Source: Pseudoduganella lutea
GTDB lineage: Bacteria; Pseudomonadota; Gammaproteobacteria; Burkholderiales; Burkholderiaceae_D
Reading direction: 5' to 3'
Assembly (NCBI RefSeq): GCF_004209755.1
Contig: NZ_CP035913.1
Location: forward strand, 7,068,001 to 7,132,000
DNA: 64,000 nucleotides
Shown here: in pieces, positions 1-9,227 of the stretch
Numbering within the stretch: the stretch's first letter is position 1
Layout of the letters: every line of letters begins with the position of its first letter
The notes under the pieces: generated by a model
Told to the model about the DNA's origin: nothing
The model's database searches: none
Seen by the model: the letters and a program-made list of their open reading frames with translations, nothing else
Translations under genes and position numbers: made by a program

Positions 1-273
1 GCCATCGAGGCACCGGCACCGGCCGCCGGCTGCGCGCGCAAGGCGTTTAACGACATCCGCGACTACAACGGCTATGCCTCGACCGGCATCTGCGATATCA
101 ACGGCACGGTGGTCCTGACGGGCATGAACGTGCGTGTCACCGTGGCCGATGCCGCGGAATTGACCGGGATCGGCACGACCGACAGGCTGAAGTTCACGGT
201 GACCGTGACACGCGGCCAGGACACGGTCAGCCTGGTTGGCTGGCGCACCAACTTCGGGAAGCTCCAGCAATGA
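1..273 (+). CDS. mshD: MshD-like minor pilin, 3' part only
   Basis: Only the last 90 codons are in the window; the reading frame is open from base 1 to TGA at 271-273. The fragment has a pseudopilin-like globular beta-rich C-terminus (motifs such as TVTVTRGQDTVSLVGWRTNFG), and the N-terminal prepilin helix lies outside. The name rests on position: the stop overlaps the mshO start (ATGA), and MSHA loci carry mshD-mshO-mshP in this order. MshD is a minor pilin of the mannose-sensitive haemagglutinin pilus, assembled at the inner membrane. The sequence of this fragment alone would not identify it. Confidence 0.65.
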   Translation, partial: AIEAPAPAAGCARKAFNDIRDYNGYASTGICDINGTVVLTGMNVRVTVADAAELTGIGTTDRLKFTVTVTRGQDTVSLVGWRTNFGKLQQ

Positions 274-1130
274 GACAGCGCGGATTCACCCTTGTCGAGC
301 TGGTCGTGGTCATGGTGGTCACCGGTGTGCTGGCCGCCGGCCTCGTGGTTTTTTTCCGGCCGGCGCTCGAGAATTACGCCATGGCGACGCGCCGCGGCAC
401 GCTGACCGACCTGGCCGACGGCGCGATGCGCACCATGATGCGGGACGTGCGTTCCGCCGTGCCCAATTCCATCCGCCAGCCCAATGCCCAGTGCTTCGAG
501 GTGGTGCCCACGTCGGACGGTGGCCGCCTGCGCATCGCCCCCGACATCCAGTCCGGCGGCGCCAGCAAGCCGCTCGACACCTACCAGCCGACCACGCAGT
601 TCGACGTCATCTCGCCGCTGCTGGCTGCCCCGGTGATCGGCGACTGGATCGTGATCGGCAACCAGGTACCGGAAAACATGTACAGCCTGGCCAGCGCCAG
701 CCGCATCTCATCGGTCGCAGCGCCGCCGGCATCGACCTCGCCCTACGCGCTCGGCACCTGGCGCATTGGCATCCAGACCAAGCAGTTCCCGCCAGGCTAC
801 GAAGGCGGCCGGTTCGTGGTGGTGCCCGATGCGCAGAAGGCCGTGTTCTATACCTGCCAGAATGCCGGGGTCGATGCGAACGGCACCGGCACGGGCACCT
901 TGTACCGTTTTTCCGGCTACGGCTTCGACGCCGCCGCGCCAACGGCGTGCAAGGTGCCGCAGGCCGATACCGCCGTGCTCGCCAGCCGGATCGCCCGCTG
1001 CGAATTCACGTACGACCCGAACCCGGGCTCGGAGCAGGCAGCCGGCTACCTGCAGATGCGCCTGCGCCTGTCCGAGGGCGGCGACGACGTCGACCTGCTC
1101 TACGGCGCCTATGCCGACAACCTGCCATGA
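270..1130 (+). CDS. mshO: MshO-like minor pilin/prepilin
   Basis: A 286-residue prepilin. It has a very short leader ending in G6 before the class-3 methylation motif FTLVE, then a hydrophobic helix (residues 7-28). The following stretch, with AVPNSIR and QCFEVVPTS at about residues 70-90, is characteristic of MshO, which is predicted to join the MSHA pilus tip or initiation complex. The leader should be cut by the prepilin peptidase and the new N-terminal Phe methylated. The start overlaps the mshD stop and the stop overlaps the mshP start (both ATGA), so the three genes are probably translationally coupled. Length is normal for the family. Confidence 0.85.
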   Translation: MRQRGFTLVELVVVMVVTGVLAAGLVVFFRPALENYAMATRRGTLTDLADGAMRTMMRDVRSAVPNSIRQPNAQCFEVVPTSDGGRLRIAPDIQSGGASKPLDTYQPTTQFDVISPLLAAPVIGDWIVIGNQVPENMYSLASASRISSVAAPPASTSPYALGTWRIGIQTKQFPPGYEGGRFVVVPDAQKAVFYTCQNAGVDANGTGTGTLYRFSGYGFDAAAPTACKVPQADTAVLASRIARCEFTYDPNPGSEQAAGYLQMRLRLSEGGDDVDLLYGAYADNLP

Positions 1131-1621
1131 CCCCACCACGTTTTCAGTCACGTTTCCGCCCGCCCGCCCGCCAACGCGGCTTCGGCTATATCGCGGCGCT
1201 CCTCATCGTCGTCGCGCTGGGTGGCCTGTCCCTGGCGGTCATGCGCATCAACAATACCCAGCAGGTCACCGGCATGATGGACCTGCAATCGGCGCATGCC
1301 GACCAGGCCGCGCGCGCGGGCATCGAATGGGGCCTGTACCGGGCGCTGGTCAGTGACACCTGCGCGGCGGGCGTGATCGACCTGACCGGCGTGGCGGGGT
1401 TCCGCGCCGCCGTGACGTGCGAGCGCAGGGTCTTCAGCGAAGGGGAAACGGCGGCCGGCGAGCCAATCTTGAAGAACCTGTACCGGATCACGGCGACGGC
1501 CTGCAACGCCGCTACCTGTCCGGGCAACGCGGCGGCCGTGGCGACACCGGGCTACGTGGAACGAAAAAGGTCCGCCGCGGCATGTGCCGTGGCGGACCCC
1601 GTCAGGAGTGCCTGCTATTGA
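1127..1621 (+). CDS. mshP: MshP-like minor pilin protein
   Basis: A 164-residue protein with a basic N-terminus (about 17 residues), then a single hydrophobic segment beginning GFGYIAALLIVVALGG and the motif GIEWGLYRAL that MshP/PilX-type minor pilins share. The prepilin site is atypical: there is no Glu at +5. It is coupled to mshO by ATGA. The last 20 or so codons, after GYVERK, run through a strong hairpin that serves as terminator of the opposing mshA gene. This C-terminus therefore looks extended or altered, and a small frameshift near the A-run at 1564-1568 cannot be excluded. Confidence 0.75.
   Translation: MTPPRFQSRFRPPARQRGFGYIAALLIVVALGGLSLAVMRINNTQQVTGMMDLQSAHADQAARAGIEWGLYRALVSDTCAAGVIDLTGVAGFRAAVTCERRVFSEGETAAGEPILKNLYRITATACNAATCPGNAAAVATPGYVERKRSAAACAVADPVRSACY
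1562..1598 (-). terminator. Intrinsic terminator of mshA, inside the mshP 3' end
   Basis: A 14-bp inverted repeat, 1569-1582 against 1585-1598, has one G:T-type mismatch. On the minus strand it is followed by a five-T run (A-run at 1564-1568 on +). It starts about 38 bases after the mshA stop, the expected place. It has no T-run on the plus strand, so it should stop minus-strand transcription mainly. It lies within the coding 3' end of mshP. Confidence 0.75.
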
Positions 1622-1635
1622 GCAGGCGTTTGCAA

Positions 1636-2148
1636 TCAGCAGCCGGTGGCGGCCGGAACTGCCGTGATGACCGGCGGGGCAGACGTCGTCGCCGCCGTGT
1701 ACTTGATGAAGCACGTTGCCGCGGTGGCGGTGCCCTGCACGCTCTTCGGCACGACAGCGATCTCGGTGCTGCTGGTGACAGGGCCGGTCGTACCGGCGGT
1801 ACTATTGCCTGGGTTGACCACGACGAAATCCTCGTTCAGGCCGGCCGCGGTGATGAAAGCCGTGCTGGCGGCGGGGTAGCCGTTTTCAATGCCGACAGTC
1901 GTATTCTCGGCTGCATAGGTAGTGCCGCCCTTCACCAGGAACTGGCCGCGACCCAGCGAACTGGCCGCGGCGATCGCGCCACGTGCGCCGCCCAGTGCAG
2001 CAACCCGCGCATCCGCGCCCATGCTGACGAACTTCGGCAGCGCGGTCGCTGCGAGAATGCCGAGGATGACGATCACGACGATCAGTTCGATCAGCGTGAA
2101 ACCACCCTGGCGTTGTTGGGAAATGCGGGCGTAGGACTGCTTGTTCAT
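1636..2148 (-). CDS. mshA: MshA-type major pilin
   Basis: A 170-residue type IVa prepilin. The leader (residues 1-16) ends in Gly-Gly, and the mature protein starts at F17 with FTLIE (E21), followed by the hydrophobic helix IVVIVILGILAATALPKFV. Cysteines near the C-terminus could close a disulphide loop. Start ATG at 2148 has GGAGA about eight bases upstream; the longer in-frame extension upstream has no such site. The body, with its A/G/T-rich repeats, resembles MshA major pilins. It stands about 250 bases downstream of mshG on the same strand, with a weak candidate -10 (TACAAT, 2245-2250) in the gap, so it probably has its own promoter as major pilin genes often do. Confidence 0.85.
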   Translation of the reverse strand: MNKQSYARISQQRQGGFTLIELIVVIVILGILAATALPKFVSMGADARVAALGGARGAIAAASSLGRGQFLVKGGTTYAAENTTVGIENGYPAASTAFITAAGLNEDFVVVNPGNSTAGTTGPVTSSTEIAVVPKSVQGTATAATCFIKYTAATTSAPPVITAVPAATGC

Positions 2149-2400
2149 AGACTTTCTCCGTGTTGCGCCGGGCTGGCGGTGCGAATTGATAAATGTCAGG
2201 CAGTTCGCTGCCCGGCGGCTTTGATGTATCCCCAAAGCAAGTTAATTGTACTGCGAAAGCTCAAACACTTTCCACACTGCACGATAAATTTCACGAATTT
2301 CGCGTGATTTTTCGCCGTTTCGCAACGCGACAGTAAGAGTCTTTGCACAACGTCATCGCCCCGGCGAATCTCCCCGACTGCGTGCCGTTTCAGCGCCGGC

Positions 2401-3636
2401 TCAGCGCCGCGTCGCGACCTGCCCGAGGTCCCAGATTGGCAGGAAGATGCCCAGCGCCAGCATCAGCACCATCGCGCCCAGGAAGACGATGAGGATCGGC
2501 TCGATCTGCGCGGACAGTGTCTTGAGTTCATAGTCGACCTCGCGCTCGTACATCTGCGCGATCTCGTCCATCAGGTCGTCGAGCGCCCCCGTTTCCTCGC
2601 CCACGGCGATCATCTGCAGCACCACGGGCGTGAACACGTTGGCGGCCACGGCGGTGCGGAAGATGCTGTCGCCCCGCTCCACGCCATCGCGCATCTGCTC
2701 GATGCGGTATGCCAGATAGGCGTTGTCGGCTGTCTGCGACACCACGGTCAGCGTCTGCACGATCGGCACGCCGCTGCGCGCGGACAGGGCGAAACCGCGC
2801 GCGAAACGGGCCATCGTTGCCTTCAAAATGATCTTGCCGGCGATGGGGATGCGCAATTTGAAGCGGTCCCAGTCGAAACGCCCTTTCGTGGTCTTCAGCC
2901 AGGACCGGAATCCCAGTGCGGCCAGCACGACGGCGCCGGCCATCGTCGGCCAGTGCGTCACCGTGAAGTTCGACGTGCCGAGCAGGATGCGTGTCATCAA
3001 TGGCAATTCGGCGTGCAGGCTGGCAAAGACCTGGGCAAACGACGGGATCACGAACAGGTTCACCACCGCCATGGCGACCACGATCGCCACGACCACGAAG
3101 GTCGGGTAGCGCAGCGCCGCCTTGACGCGCTGGCGCATGTCGCGGTCGAACTCGAGATGGTCGAACAGGCGCAGGAAGACGGCATCGAGCCGGCCCGTCA
3201 TTTCCCCCACGCGCACCATCGACAGGTAGAAGTTGTTGAAGACACCCGGATGGCGCCGCATCGCGGCCGACAGTTCGCGCCCGGCGTCGAGCGATTCGCG
3301 CAGGTCGCGGATGATCTGCGCGAACGACCGGTTCACGGCCGACTCTTCGAGCCCGGCCAGGCCGCGCATGATCGGCACGCCGGACTTCAGCAAGGTATAC
3401 AACTGCCGGCTGAAGAGCTGCACGTCCATGTCCGTCACTTTTGGCCGTGTCAGGCGGGTCCACAGCCCGTCACTGCCGCCGCCTTCCTTGGCGGGCGCAC
3501 GGGTGGCCGTGATCTCGACCGGAGTGACACCCGAACCCATCAGTTGGTCGGCCACGGCGGCCGAATCGGCGCCTTCCAGCACGCCCTGCATCAGCTGGCC
3601 CTTCAGGTCACGCGCCTTGTACGCAAAATAAGGCAT
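2401..3636 (-). CDS. mshG: MshG, inner-membrane platform protein (GspF family)
   Basis: A 411-residue GspF/PilC-family polytopic protein beginning MPYFAYKARDLKG, the usual MshG opening. Two homologous cytoplasmic/membrane T2SSF halves are visible: about residues 60-190 ending in a membrane segment (RYPTFVVVAIVVAMAVVNLFVI), and about 270-400 ending in IEPILIVFLGAMVLMLALGIFLPIW. It anchors the ATPase and feeds pilin subunits into the filament. The start ATG at 3636 shares a base with the mshE stop (TGATG). It is distinct from the second GspF protein at 12745-13950. Confidence 0.88.
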   Translation of the reverse strand: MPYFAYKARDLKGQLMQGVLEGADSAAVADQLMGSGVTPVEITATRAPAKEGGGSDGLWTRLTRPKVTDMDVQLFSRQLYTLLKSGVPIMRGLAGLEESAVNRSFAQIIRDLRESLDAGRELSAAMRRHPGVFNNFYLSMVRVGEMTGRLDAVFLRLFDHLEFDRDMRQRVKAALRYPTFVVVAIVVAMAVVNLFVIPSFAQVFASLHAELPLMTRILLGTSNFTVTHWPTMAGAVVLAALGFRSWLKTTKGRFDWDRFKLRIPIAGKIILKATMARFARGFALSARSGVPIVQTLTVVSQTADNAYLAYRIEQMRDGVERGDSIFRTAVAANVFTPVVLQMIAVGEETGALDDLMDEIAQMYEREVDYELKTLSAQIEPILIVFLGAMVLMLALGIFLPIWDLGQVATRR

Positions 3637-5339
3637 CAATCCTCTTGCTGGTTACTGATCCGCATCGCCTCGGCGATCGTGGTGCGGCCCTGCACCACCA
3701 GCTGCACGCCATGGCGGCGCAGCGTGTGCCCCGCCATCTCCTTTGCCGCCACCTTCAGGAAATGCGCCGGATCGGGGTCGTTGGCGGCATCGACGACGGC
3801 GTTCGTCATTTCCAGCAATTCATACACGCCCGTCCGGCCCCGGTACCCCATGCCGTTGCAATGCGAACATCCCTTGCCGTGGAAATACTTGGCCATGTCC
3901 ACCTTGTCGTTCAGCTCCAGGCTCAGCCATTCGCGCTCCGTGGGCGTCGGCGTGTAGGGTTCCGTGCAGCTTTCGCAGATCACCCGCACGAGGCGCTGCG
4001 CGAGCACGGCCTGCAGCGAGCTGGCGACCATGTAGCGCGGCACGCCCATGTCCATCAGCCGCAGCGGCGTGCTGGCCGCGTCGTTCGTGTGCAAGGTCGA
4101 CAGTACCAGGTGGCCCGTCATTGCGGCGCGCAGGCCGATCTGCGCCGTTTCCTGGTCGCGCATCTCGCCGACCAGCACCACGTCGGGATCCTGGCGCAGC
4201 GCGGAACGCAGCACGCGGGCAAAGCTCAGCTCGATTTTTTCGTTGACCTGCACCTGGTTGATGCCCGGCAGACGGTACTCGACGGGGTCCTCCACGGTGA
4301 TGAGCTTTTTTTCCACCGAGTTCAGTTCGGCCAGCGCGCTGTAGAGCGTGGTCGTCTTGCCGGAACCCGTGGGCCCCGTCACCAGCACCAGGCCGTTCGG
4401 CCGCTGCACGATGGCGCGGAACTTTTCCATCAGCGGGCGCGGCATGCCGATCGCATCGAGCCGCAGGCTGGTACTGCCCTGCGACAGCAGACGCATGACG
4501 ATCGATTCGCCGTACTGCGTCGGCATCGTCGAGATACGCACGTCGATCCGGGTGTTTTTCACTCGCACGGCGAAGCGGCCGTCCTGCGGCAGGCGTTTTT
4601 CCGAGATGTCGAGCTCGGACATCAGCTTCAGGCGCAGCGCCAGCGCGGCGGCGATCTTGATGTCGGCCTGGGTCTGCAGGTGCAGCACGCCGTCGATCCG
4701 GAAGCGGATGTGCAGGCGGGCCTCCTGCGGTTCGATGTGGATGTCCGACGCGCGCACCTGGGCGGCATCGTCGAACACGGATTGCAGCAGTTTCACGACC
4801 GGCGCTTCCTCGAGCCCCGGGTTGACCGCCAGCGCGCCGAAGTCGACGGACACGTCCCCCATCTCCTGTTCGAGCTCGCGGGCCAGGTCCGTGATGTCCT
4901 CGGTGCGGCGATAGATGCGGTCGATGGCGGCCATCACCTCGGTCTCGTTGACCACGGCCAGCTCGACGTTCTGCCGGACGATGCGGGCGATCTCGTCGTA
5001 GGCGAACAGGTCGGTCGGGTCGGAAATACCGATCAGCATGCCCGTGTCTCGCTGCTCGAGCACGAGCGCGCGGAACCGTCGCGCCTGCGTTTCGGGCAGC
5101 AGGCGCACGAGTTCCGGATTGATGTTGTAGAACTTGAGGTTGATGTACGGAATGTTCAGCTGGCGCGCCAGCGCGCCGGCGATCTGCTCTTCCGTCACGT
5201 AGCCGCTGTCGATGAACACGCGGCCCAGCTTGCGCCCGCTGCGCTTCTGTTCCGTCAGTGCCAGGCCGAGCTGCTCCTCGGACAACAGCTTCTGCTGCAC
5301 CAGGATTTCCCCAAGCCTTACTTTTTCCGGCCTTGCCAT
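3636..5339 (-). CDS. mshE: MshE, MSHA pilus assembly ATPase with MshEN domain
   Basis: A 567-residue extension ATPase. The N-terminus carries two copies of the MshEN motif (residues 8-31 starting RLGEILV, and 38-61 starting KLGRVFI), the module that binds cyclic di-GMP in Vibrio MshE. In the first copy the usual Gly after the (L/V)V pair is Lys17. Then come the GspE core with Walker A GPTGSGKTT (322-330), the Asp box (TVEDPVEY), a Walker B variant VVLVGEMRD, and a zinc-binding pair of CxxC motifs (CESC, CSHC). Start at ATG 5339 (MARPEKVRLG) follows family lengths; an in-frame upstream extension is unlikely. Pilus extension is probably tuned by c-di-GMP (inference from the domain). Confidence 0.9.
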   Translation of the reverse strand: MARPEKVRLGEILVQQKLLSEEQLGLALTEQKRSGRKLGRVFIDSGYVTEEQIAGALARQLNIPYINLKFYNINPELVRLLPETQARRFRALVLEQRDTGMLIGISDPTDLFAYDEIARIVRQNVELAVVNETEVMAAIDRIYRRTEDITDLARELEQEMGDVSVDFGALAVNPGLEEAPVVKLLQSVFDDAAQVRASDIHIEPQEARLHIRFRIDGVLHLQTQADIKIAAALALRLKLMSELDISEKRLPQDGRFAVRVKNTRIDVRISTMPTQYGESIVMRLLSQGSTSLRLDAIGMPRPLMEKFRAIVQRPNGLVLVTGPTGSGKTTTLYSALAELNSVEKKLITVEDPVEYRLPGINQVQVNEKIELSFARVLRSALRQDPDVVLVGEMRDQETAQIGLRAAMTGHLVLSTLHTNDAASTPLRLMDMGVPRYMVASSLQAVLAQRLVRVICESCTEPYTPTPTEREWLSLELNDKVDMAKYFHGKGCSHCNGMGYRGRTGVYELLEMTNAVVDAANDPDPAHFLKVAAKEMAGHTLRRHGVQLVVQGRTTIAEAMRISNQQED

Positions 5340-5493
5340 AAGCGCGCTTCTCCCATTCTGCGATCCATCAACGATTGCGACCCGACTGCGACCCAACCCG
5401 TGATTGTAGATCGAAATATTGCCCGTGGGCTAGAAAATACCCTCCCAGCACTGGCGTGCGGCGTCGGTTCTTTGCTACAGTGGCGGATCATCC

Positions 5494-6297
5494 ATGTCGA
5501 ATCGCCAACGAATGCCCGAACCCGCCTTGTGTTTCCGCCTCGTTGCCAGACGCCAGGGTGGCCGCGTCGTGCTCGACGGCGTCGACCTGGCGCTGGCGCC
5601 CGGCGAAATCCTGGGCCTGGCCGGCGTGAACGGCGCCGGCAAGACCACGTTGCTGCGCTGCCTGCTCGACTTCTGCACGCCCGACAGTGGCGACATCGCC
5701 ATCTTCGGCGTGCCCCACGCGCGGCCGGCCGCCCGCCGGCCGCTGGCCTACCTGCCGGAACGCTTCCATCCGCCCGCCCACCTGACCGGCGCCGAATTCC
5801 TCGCCCAGGTGCTGGCCCTGCACGGCCAGCGGCCCGCGCCGGCGGCAACGGCTGCCATGCTCGAGGCGCTGGAACTCGACGCCGCCGCGCTGCGCCGCAC
5901 CGCCCGCCACTATTCCAAGGGCATGACCCAGAAACTGGGCCTTGCCGCCACGCTGCTGCTCGACAAGCGCCTGTATGTGCTCGACGAGCCGGCCAGCGGC
6001 CTCGATCCGAAGGCGCGCGCCCTGTTCAAGCGGGCCGTGCTGGCAAGGCGCGCGGCCGGCGCGGCCGTACTGCTCACCTCGCATGCGCTGGCCGACATCG
6101 GCGAACTGTGCGACCGCATCGCCATCCTGCATGGCGGGCGCATCCGTTTTGACGGCACGCCGGCGCAGTGCATCGCGCGGTTTGCCGCCCCTGCCGCCGC
6201 TGCCGGGGCCACGACATCCGACGCCACGGCTGCCGGCGCCGCCCGTCCCGGCGCGCCCGGCGATCTCGAGCAAGCCTTCCTGAGTGTGGTCGCCTGA
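5494..6297 (+). CDS. ABC transporter ATP-binding protein (ABC-2 exporter type)
   Basis: A 267-residue ATPase with Walker A GVNGAGKTT (about residue 48-56), signature YSKGMTQK in place of LSGGQ, Walker B LYVLDEPASGLDP and the H-switch SHAL. The YSKGM signature is typical of ATPases paired with ABC-2 or NosY-like permeases. It is divergent from mshE and is the first gene of a long plus-strand run; mshM begins one base after its stop. The only permease in the window (18115-18876) lies in the same run 12 kb away and is the likely partner. Its Ala-rich C-terminal tail (about 235-267) is variable. Substrate unknown. Confidence 0.85.
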   Translation: MSNRQRMPEPALCFRLVARRQGGRVVLDGVDLALAPGEILGLAGVNGAGKTTLLRCLLDFCTPDSGDIAIFGVPHARPAARRPLAYLPERFHPPAHLTGAEFLAQVLALHGQRPAPAATAAMLEALELDAAALRRTARHYSKGMTQKLGLAATLLLDKRLYVLDEPASGLDPKARALFKRAVLARRAAGAAVLLTSHALADIGELCDRIAILHGGRIRFDGTPAQCIARFAAPAAAAGATTSDATAAGAARPGAPGDLEQAFLSVVA

Positions 6298-6298
6298 C

Positions 6299-7272
6299 AT
6301 GTACTTTACCCACTTCGGCCTGCGCCAGGCGCCGTTCTCGATCACGCCGGATCCCCTGTTCTTTTACGGGGCAATACGCGCGGCGACATGCTGGCGGCCC
6401 TGCTGTATGCGGTGGCCCAGGGCGAAGGCATCGTCAAGGTCACGGGCGAAGTCGGCAGCGGCAAGACGATGCTGTGCCGGATGCTGGAGCGCCGCCTGCC
6501 GCCGCATGTCGATGTGCTGTGGCTCGTCAACCCCACGCTGGCGCCGCACGAGGTGCCGTACGCGATCGCCGCCGAGCTGGGGCTCGATGCGTCGGGCCGG
6601 CGCGGCGACCAGGTGCTGCGGCAGTTGAACGACGAGCTGATCGCCCGGCATGCGGCTGGGCGGCAGGTGGTGCTGCTCGTGGAAGAAGCGCAGGCCATGC
6701 CGCTGGACTCGCTGGAAGCGGTGCGCCTGCTGACGAACCTGGAAACGGCGCGCCACAAGCTGCTGCAGATCGTGCTGTTCGGCCAGCCGGAGCTCGACGC
6801 CCACCTGGCCTTGCCACGCATGCGCCAGCTGGCCGAGCGCATCACGCACAGCTTTTTCGTGCCCGCCCTGCCGCCGGACCAGGTGGGGGCGTTCCTCGCA
6901 TTCCGCCTGCGCGCCGCGGGCCATGCCGGGGGCGCGTTATTTACCGCCGCGGCAACGCGGCGCATCGCGCGCGCCTCACGCGGTATCATTCGTCGTATCA
7001 ACATCCTCGCGGACAAGGCGCTGCTGGCGGCTTACGCGGACGACGCGCCGGCCGTGCTGGCGCGCCATGTGCGCCAGGCCGAGCACGAATGCGGCTTCGC
7101 GCGCATCGCGCCCGCGCTGCGTCCGGCGCGCCGCCTGCTGGCAGCCGCAGCCGCAGCGGCCCTGGGCCTGGCGGTGCTGATGGTGGTGATCGCCCTGTGG
7201 ATCGCGTCGCCGGCACTGGCGCAAACCAGCCAGCCCGATGCGGCCGCATTTGCACATCTGTTCAATCTGTAA
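6299..7272 (+). pseudogene. mshM: MshM-like AAA+ ATPase (ExeA family), frameshifted as given
   Basis: The start (MYFTHFGLRQAPFSITPDP) and the remainder (MLAALLYAVAQGEGIVKVTGEVGSGKT onward) are in different frames. Adding one G to the GGGG run at 6368-6371 joins them into a normal 324-residue MshM/ExeA protein; the total length is then divisible by three. Visible parts: Walker A GEVGSGKT, Walker B VVLLVEEAQAM, sensor FGQPELD, and a C-terminal membrane segment (LLAAAAAAALGLAVLMVVIALWI). MshM-type ATPases help place the secretin or remodel peptidoglycan. Whether the break is real or a base-calling gap cannot be decided from one sequence. Confidence 0.8.
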
Positions 7273-7315
7273 GATTATTATCGCCCCTGCAAACTCACTA
7301 CCGGCAAACAGATCA

Positions 7316-9227
7316 ATGAAGAAAGTCGCGGCAACCATGATTTGTTCCCTGCTCGGCGCGTGCGCCGCGCCCAAGCTGCCTGTCTCGCCGGGCCACGTCA
7401 CCGAGGCGCCCCGCGCCGCCGGGGCGATTCCCGACCCGGTACAGCAAAGCGCCGTGCTGCCGCCCCCGCAGCCGGCCGCGCGGGCCGAGACCTTCAGCGT
7501 CGCCGTGCACCGCGCACCGGTGGAATCGGTGCTGTTCGCGCTGGCACGCGACGCCGGCATGAACGTCGACGTGCACCCGGCCATCGCGGGCACGGTCACG
7601 TTGAACGCGCTCGACCAGACCTTGCAGCAGTTGCTGGACCGGATCGCCAGGCAGGTGGACATGCGCTACGAGCTCGATGGCGGCACGCTGCTGGTGCTGC
7701 CGGACGAGCCGCACTGGCGCAACTACCGCATCGATTACGTAAACATCGCGCGCGCCACGAACAGCAACGTCAGCATCGCCACCCAGATCTCGACGACGGG
7801 CACGCCCGGCGCGAGCAGTACCACGGGCTCGAATTCCGGCACGGGCACGATTTCCTCCGCCGGCAACGCGCTTTCTTCCGGCAGCAACAATTCGACGACG
7901 TCCGTGGCCAACCGGGCCGACAACAATTTCTGGTACAACCTCGAGAAGAACATCCGCGACATGCTGCGGCCGACGAACCTGAACGACCCGCTGGCCGACC
8001 CGCTTGCGCAATTGCGCGAACAGACGAACGCCATGAGCCAGCAGGGCCAGGTCCAGCCCGGCCAGAGCGGTGGCCAGCAGCCGGGGCAGCAGGCCGGCAT
8101 GCCGCAAGGCGGCGGCTACCAGCCGGCGTTTACGCCCGCCGCCGGCGCCACGCAGCCTGCCGATCCGAACTCTCCGAATCCGGGCGCGCAGGCTTCGGCC
8201 GCGCAGGGGCGCGCGGCGGCGCAGCGCGTCGCGCCGTCCGTGATCGTCAATCCGGAGGGCGGCATCGTCACCGTGCGGGCCACCAGCCGCCAGCACGACA
8301 AGGTGCGCGAATTCCTCGATACGCTGCAGGCGTCGGCCAAGCGGCAGGTGATGATCGAGGCCACGATCCTCGAGGTGCGCCTGTCCGACCAGTACCAGCA
8401 GGGGATCAACTGGCAGCGCATGGCCAGCGGCGGCGCGATCTTCGGCCAGGGCAACCCCGACCTCTCGGTCCGGCCGCTGACCGGCACGGGCGCCATCGAC
8501 CCCGGCATGTTCAGCCTCACCTACTTCAATCCGATGAGCGCCATCGGCAACATCAGTACGGCGATCCAGCTGCTCGAATCGTATGGCAAGGTGCAGGTGC
8601 TGTCGAGCCCGAAGCTTTCCGTGCTAAACAACCAGACGGCGCTGCTGAAGGTCGTCGACAACAGCATCTTCTTCACGATAAAGGTCACGCCGGCCGTCAC
8701 CAATTCCTCCGGCGGGTGGCGTCGCCGGCCACGTATGAATCGCGGGTGGAAACCGTGCCGGTCGGCTTCGTGATGAGCGTGACGCCGCAGATCTCCGACG
8801 AGGGCGAAGTGACGCTGAACGTGCGGCCCACCATCACGCGCATCGTCGACTCGGTCGAAGACCCGAATCCCGAACTCAAGCGTGCCGGCGTCACCAGCAG
8901 GGTACCGGTGATCCAGGCCCGCGAACTGGAGTCGGTGATGAAGCTGCACAGCGGCCAGACCGCGGTGATGGGTGGGCTGATGCAGGATTCCGTCGACAAT
9001 GCCAGGGATGGGCTGCCCTGCTGACGCGCGTGCCGCTGCTCGGCAACCTGCTGTCCTACCGCAACGAGAACGTGTCGAAGACCGAACTGGTGATCTTCCT
9101 GCGTGCCGTCGTGGTGCGCGATGCCAGCATGGAAGGCGACTACAAGGATCTGCGCTATCTGCTGCCGGGCAAGGAACCCCTGAACCGGCAACCCTATGGA
9201 CCCACTTCGCCGGGACTGTCGCGATGA
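7316..9227 (+). pseudogene. mshL: MshL-like secretin lipoprotein, two frameshifts as given
   Basis: The N-terminus has a lipobox (SLLGAC, C16). An STN-like domain (about 60-130) follows, then a Gly/Ser/Asn/Gln-rich linker, then a secretin core (KRQVMIEATILEVRLSDQ, VGFVMSVTPQISDEGEV, SGQTAVMGGL, VPLLGNLL). It should form the outer-membrane ring through which the filament passes. The frame breaks twice. One G missing at GGG 8714-8716 and one C missing at CCC 9016-9018 both restore an uninterrupted 637-residue secretin. The stop overlaps the next start (ATGA at 9224-9227). Confidence 0.82.

Noticed and set aside
5340..5493. Sigma-54-like promoter between mshE and the ABC gene
   Set aside because: TGGC and TTGC elements are present, but their spacing does not fit the -24/-12 pattern.
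3645..6152. An 835-codon plus-strand frame opposite mshE
   Set aside because: It mirrors mshE and then the ABC gene in a wrong frame; the product is Arg/His/Gln-rich, has no domain and conflicts with real genes on the other strand.
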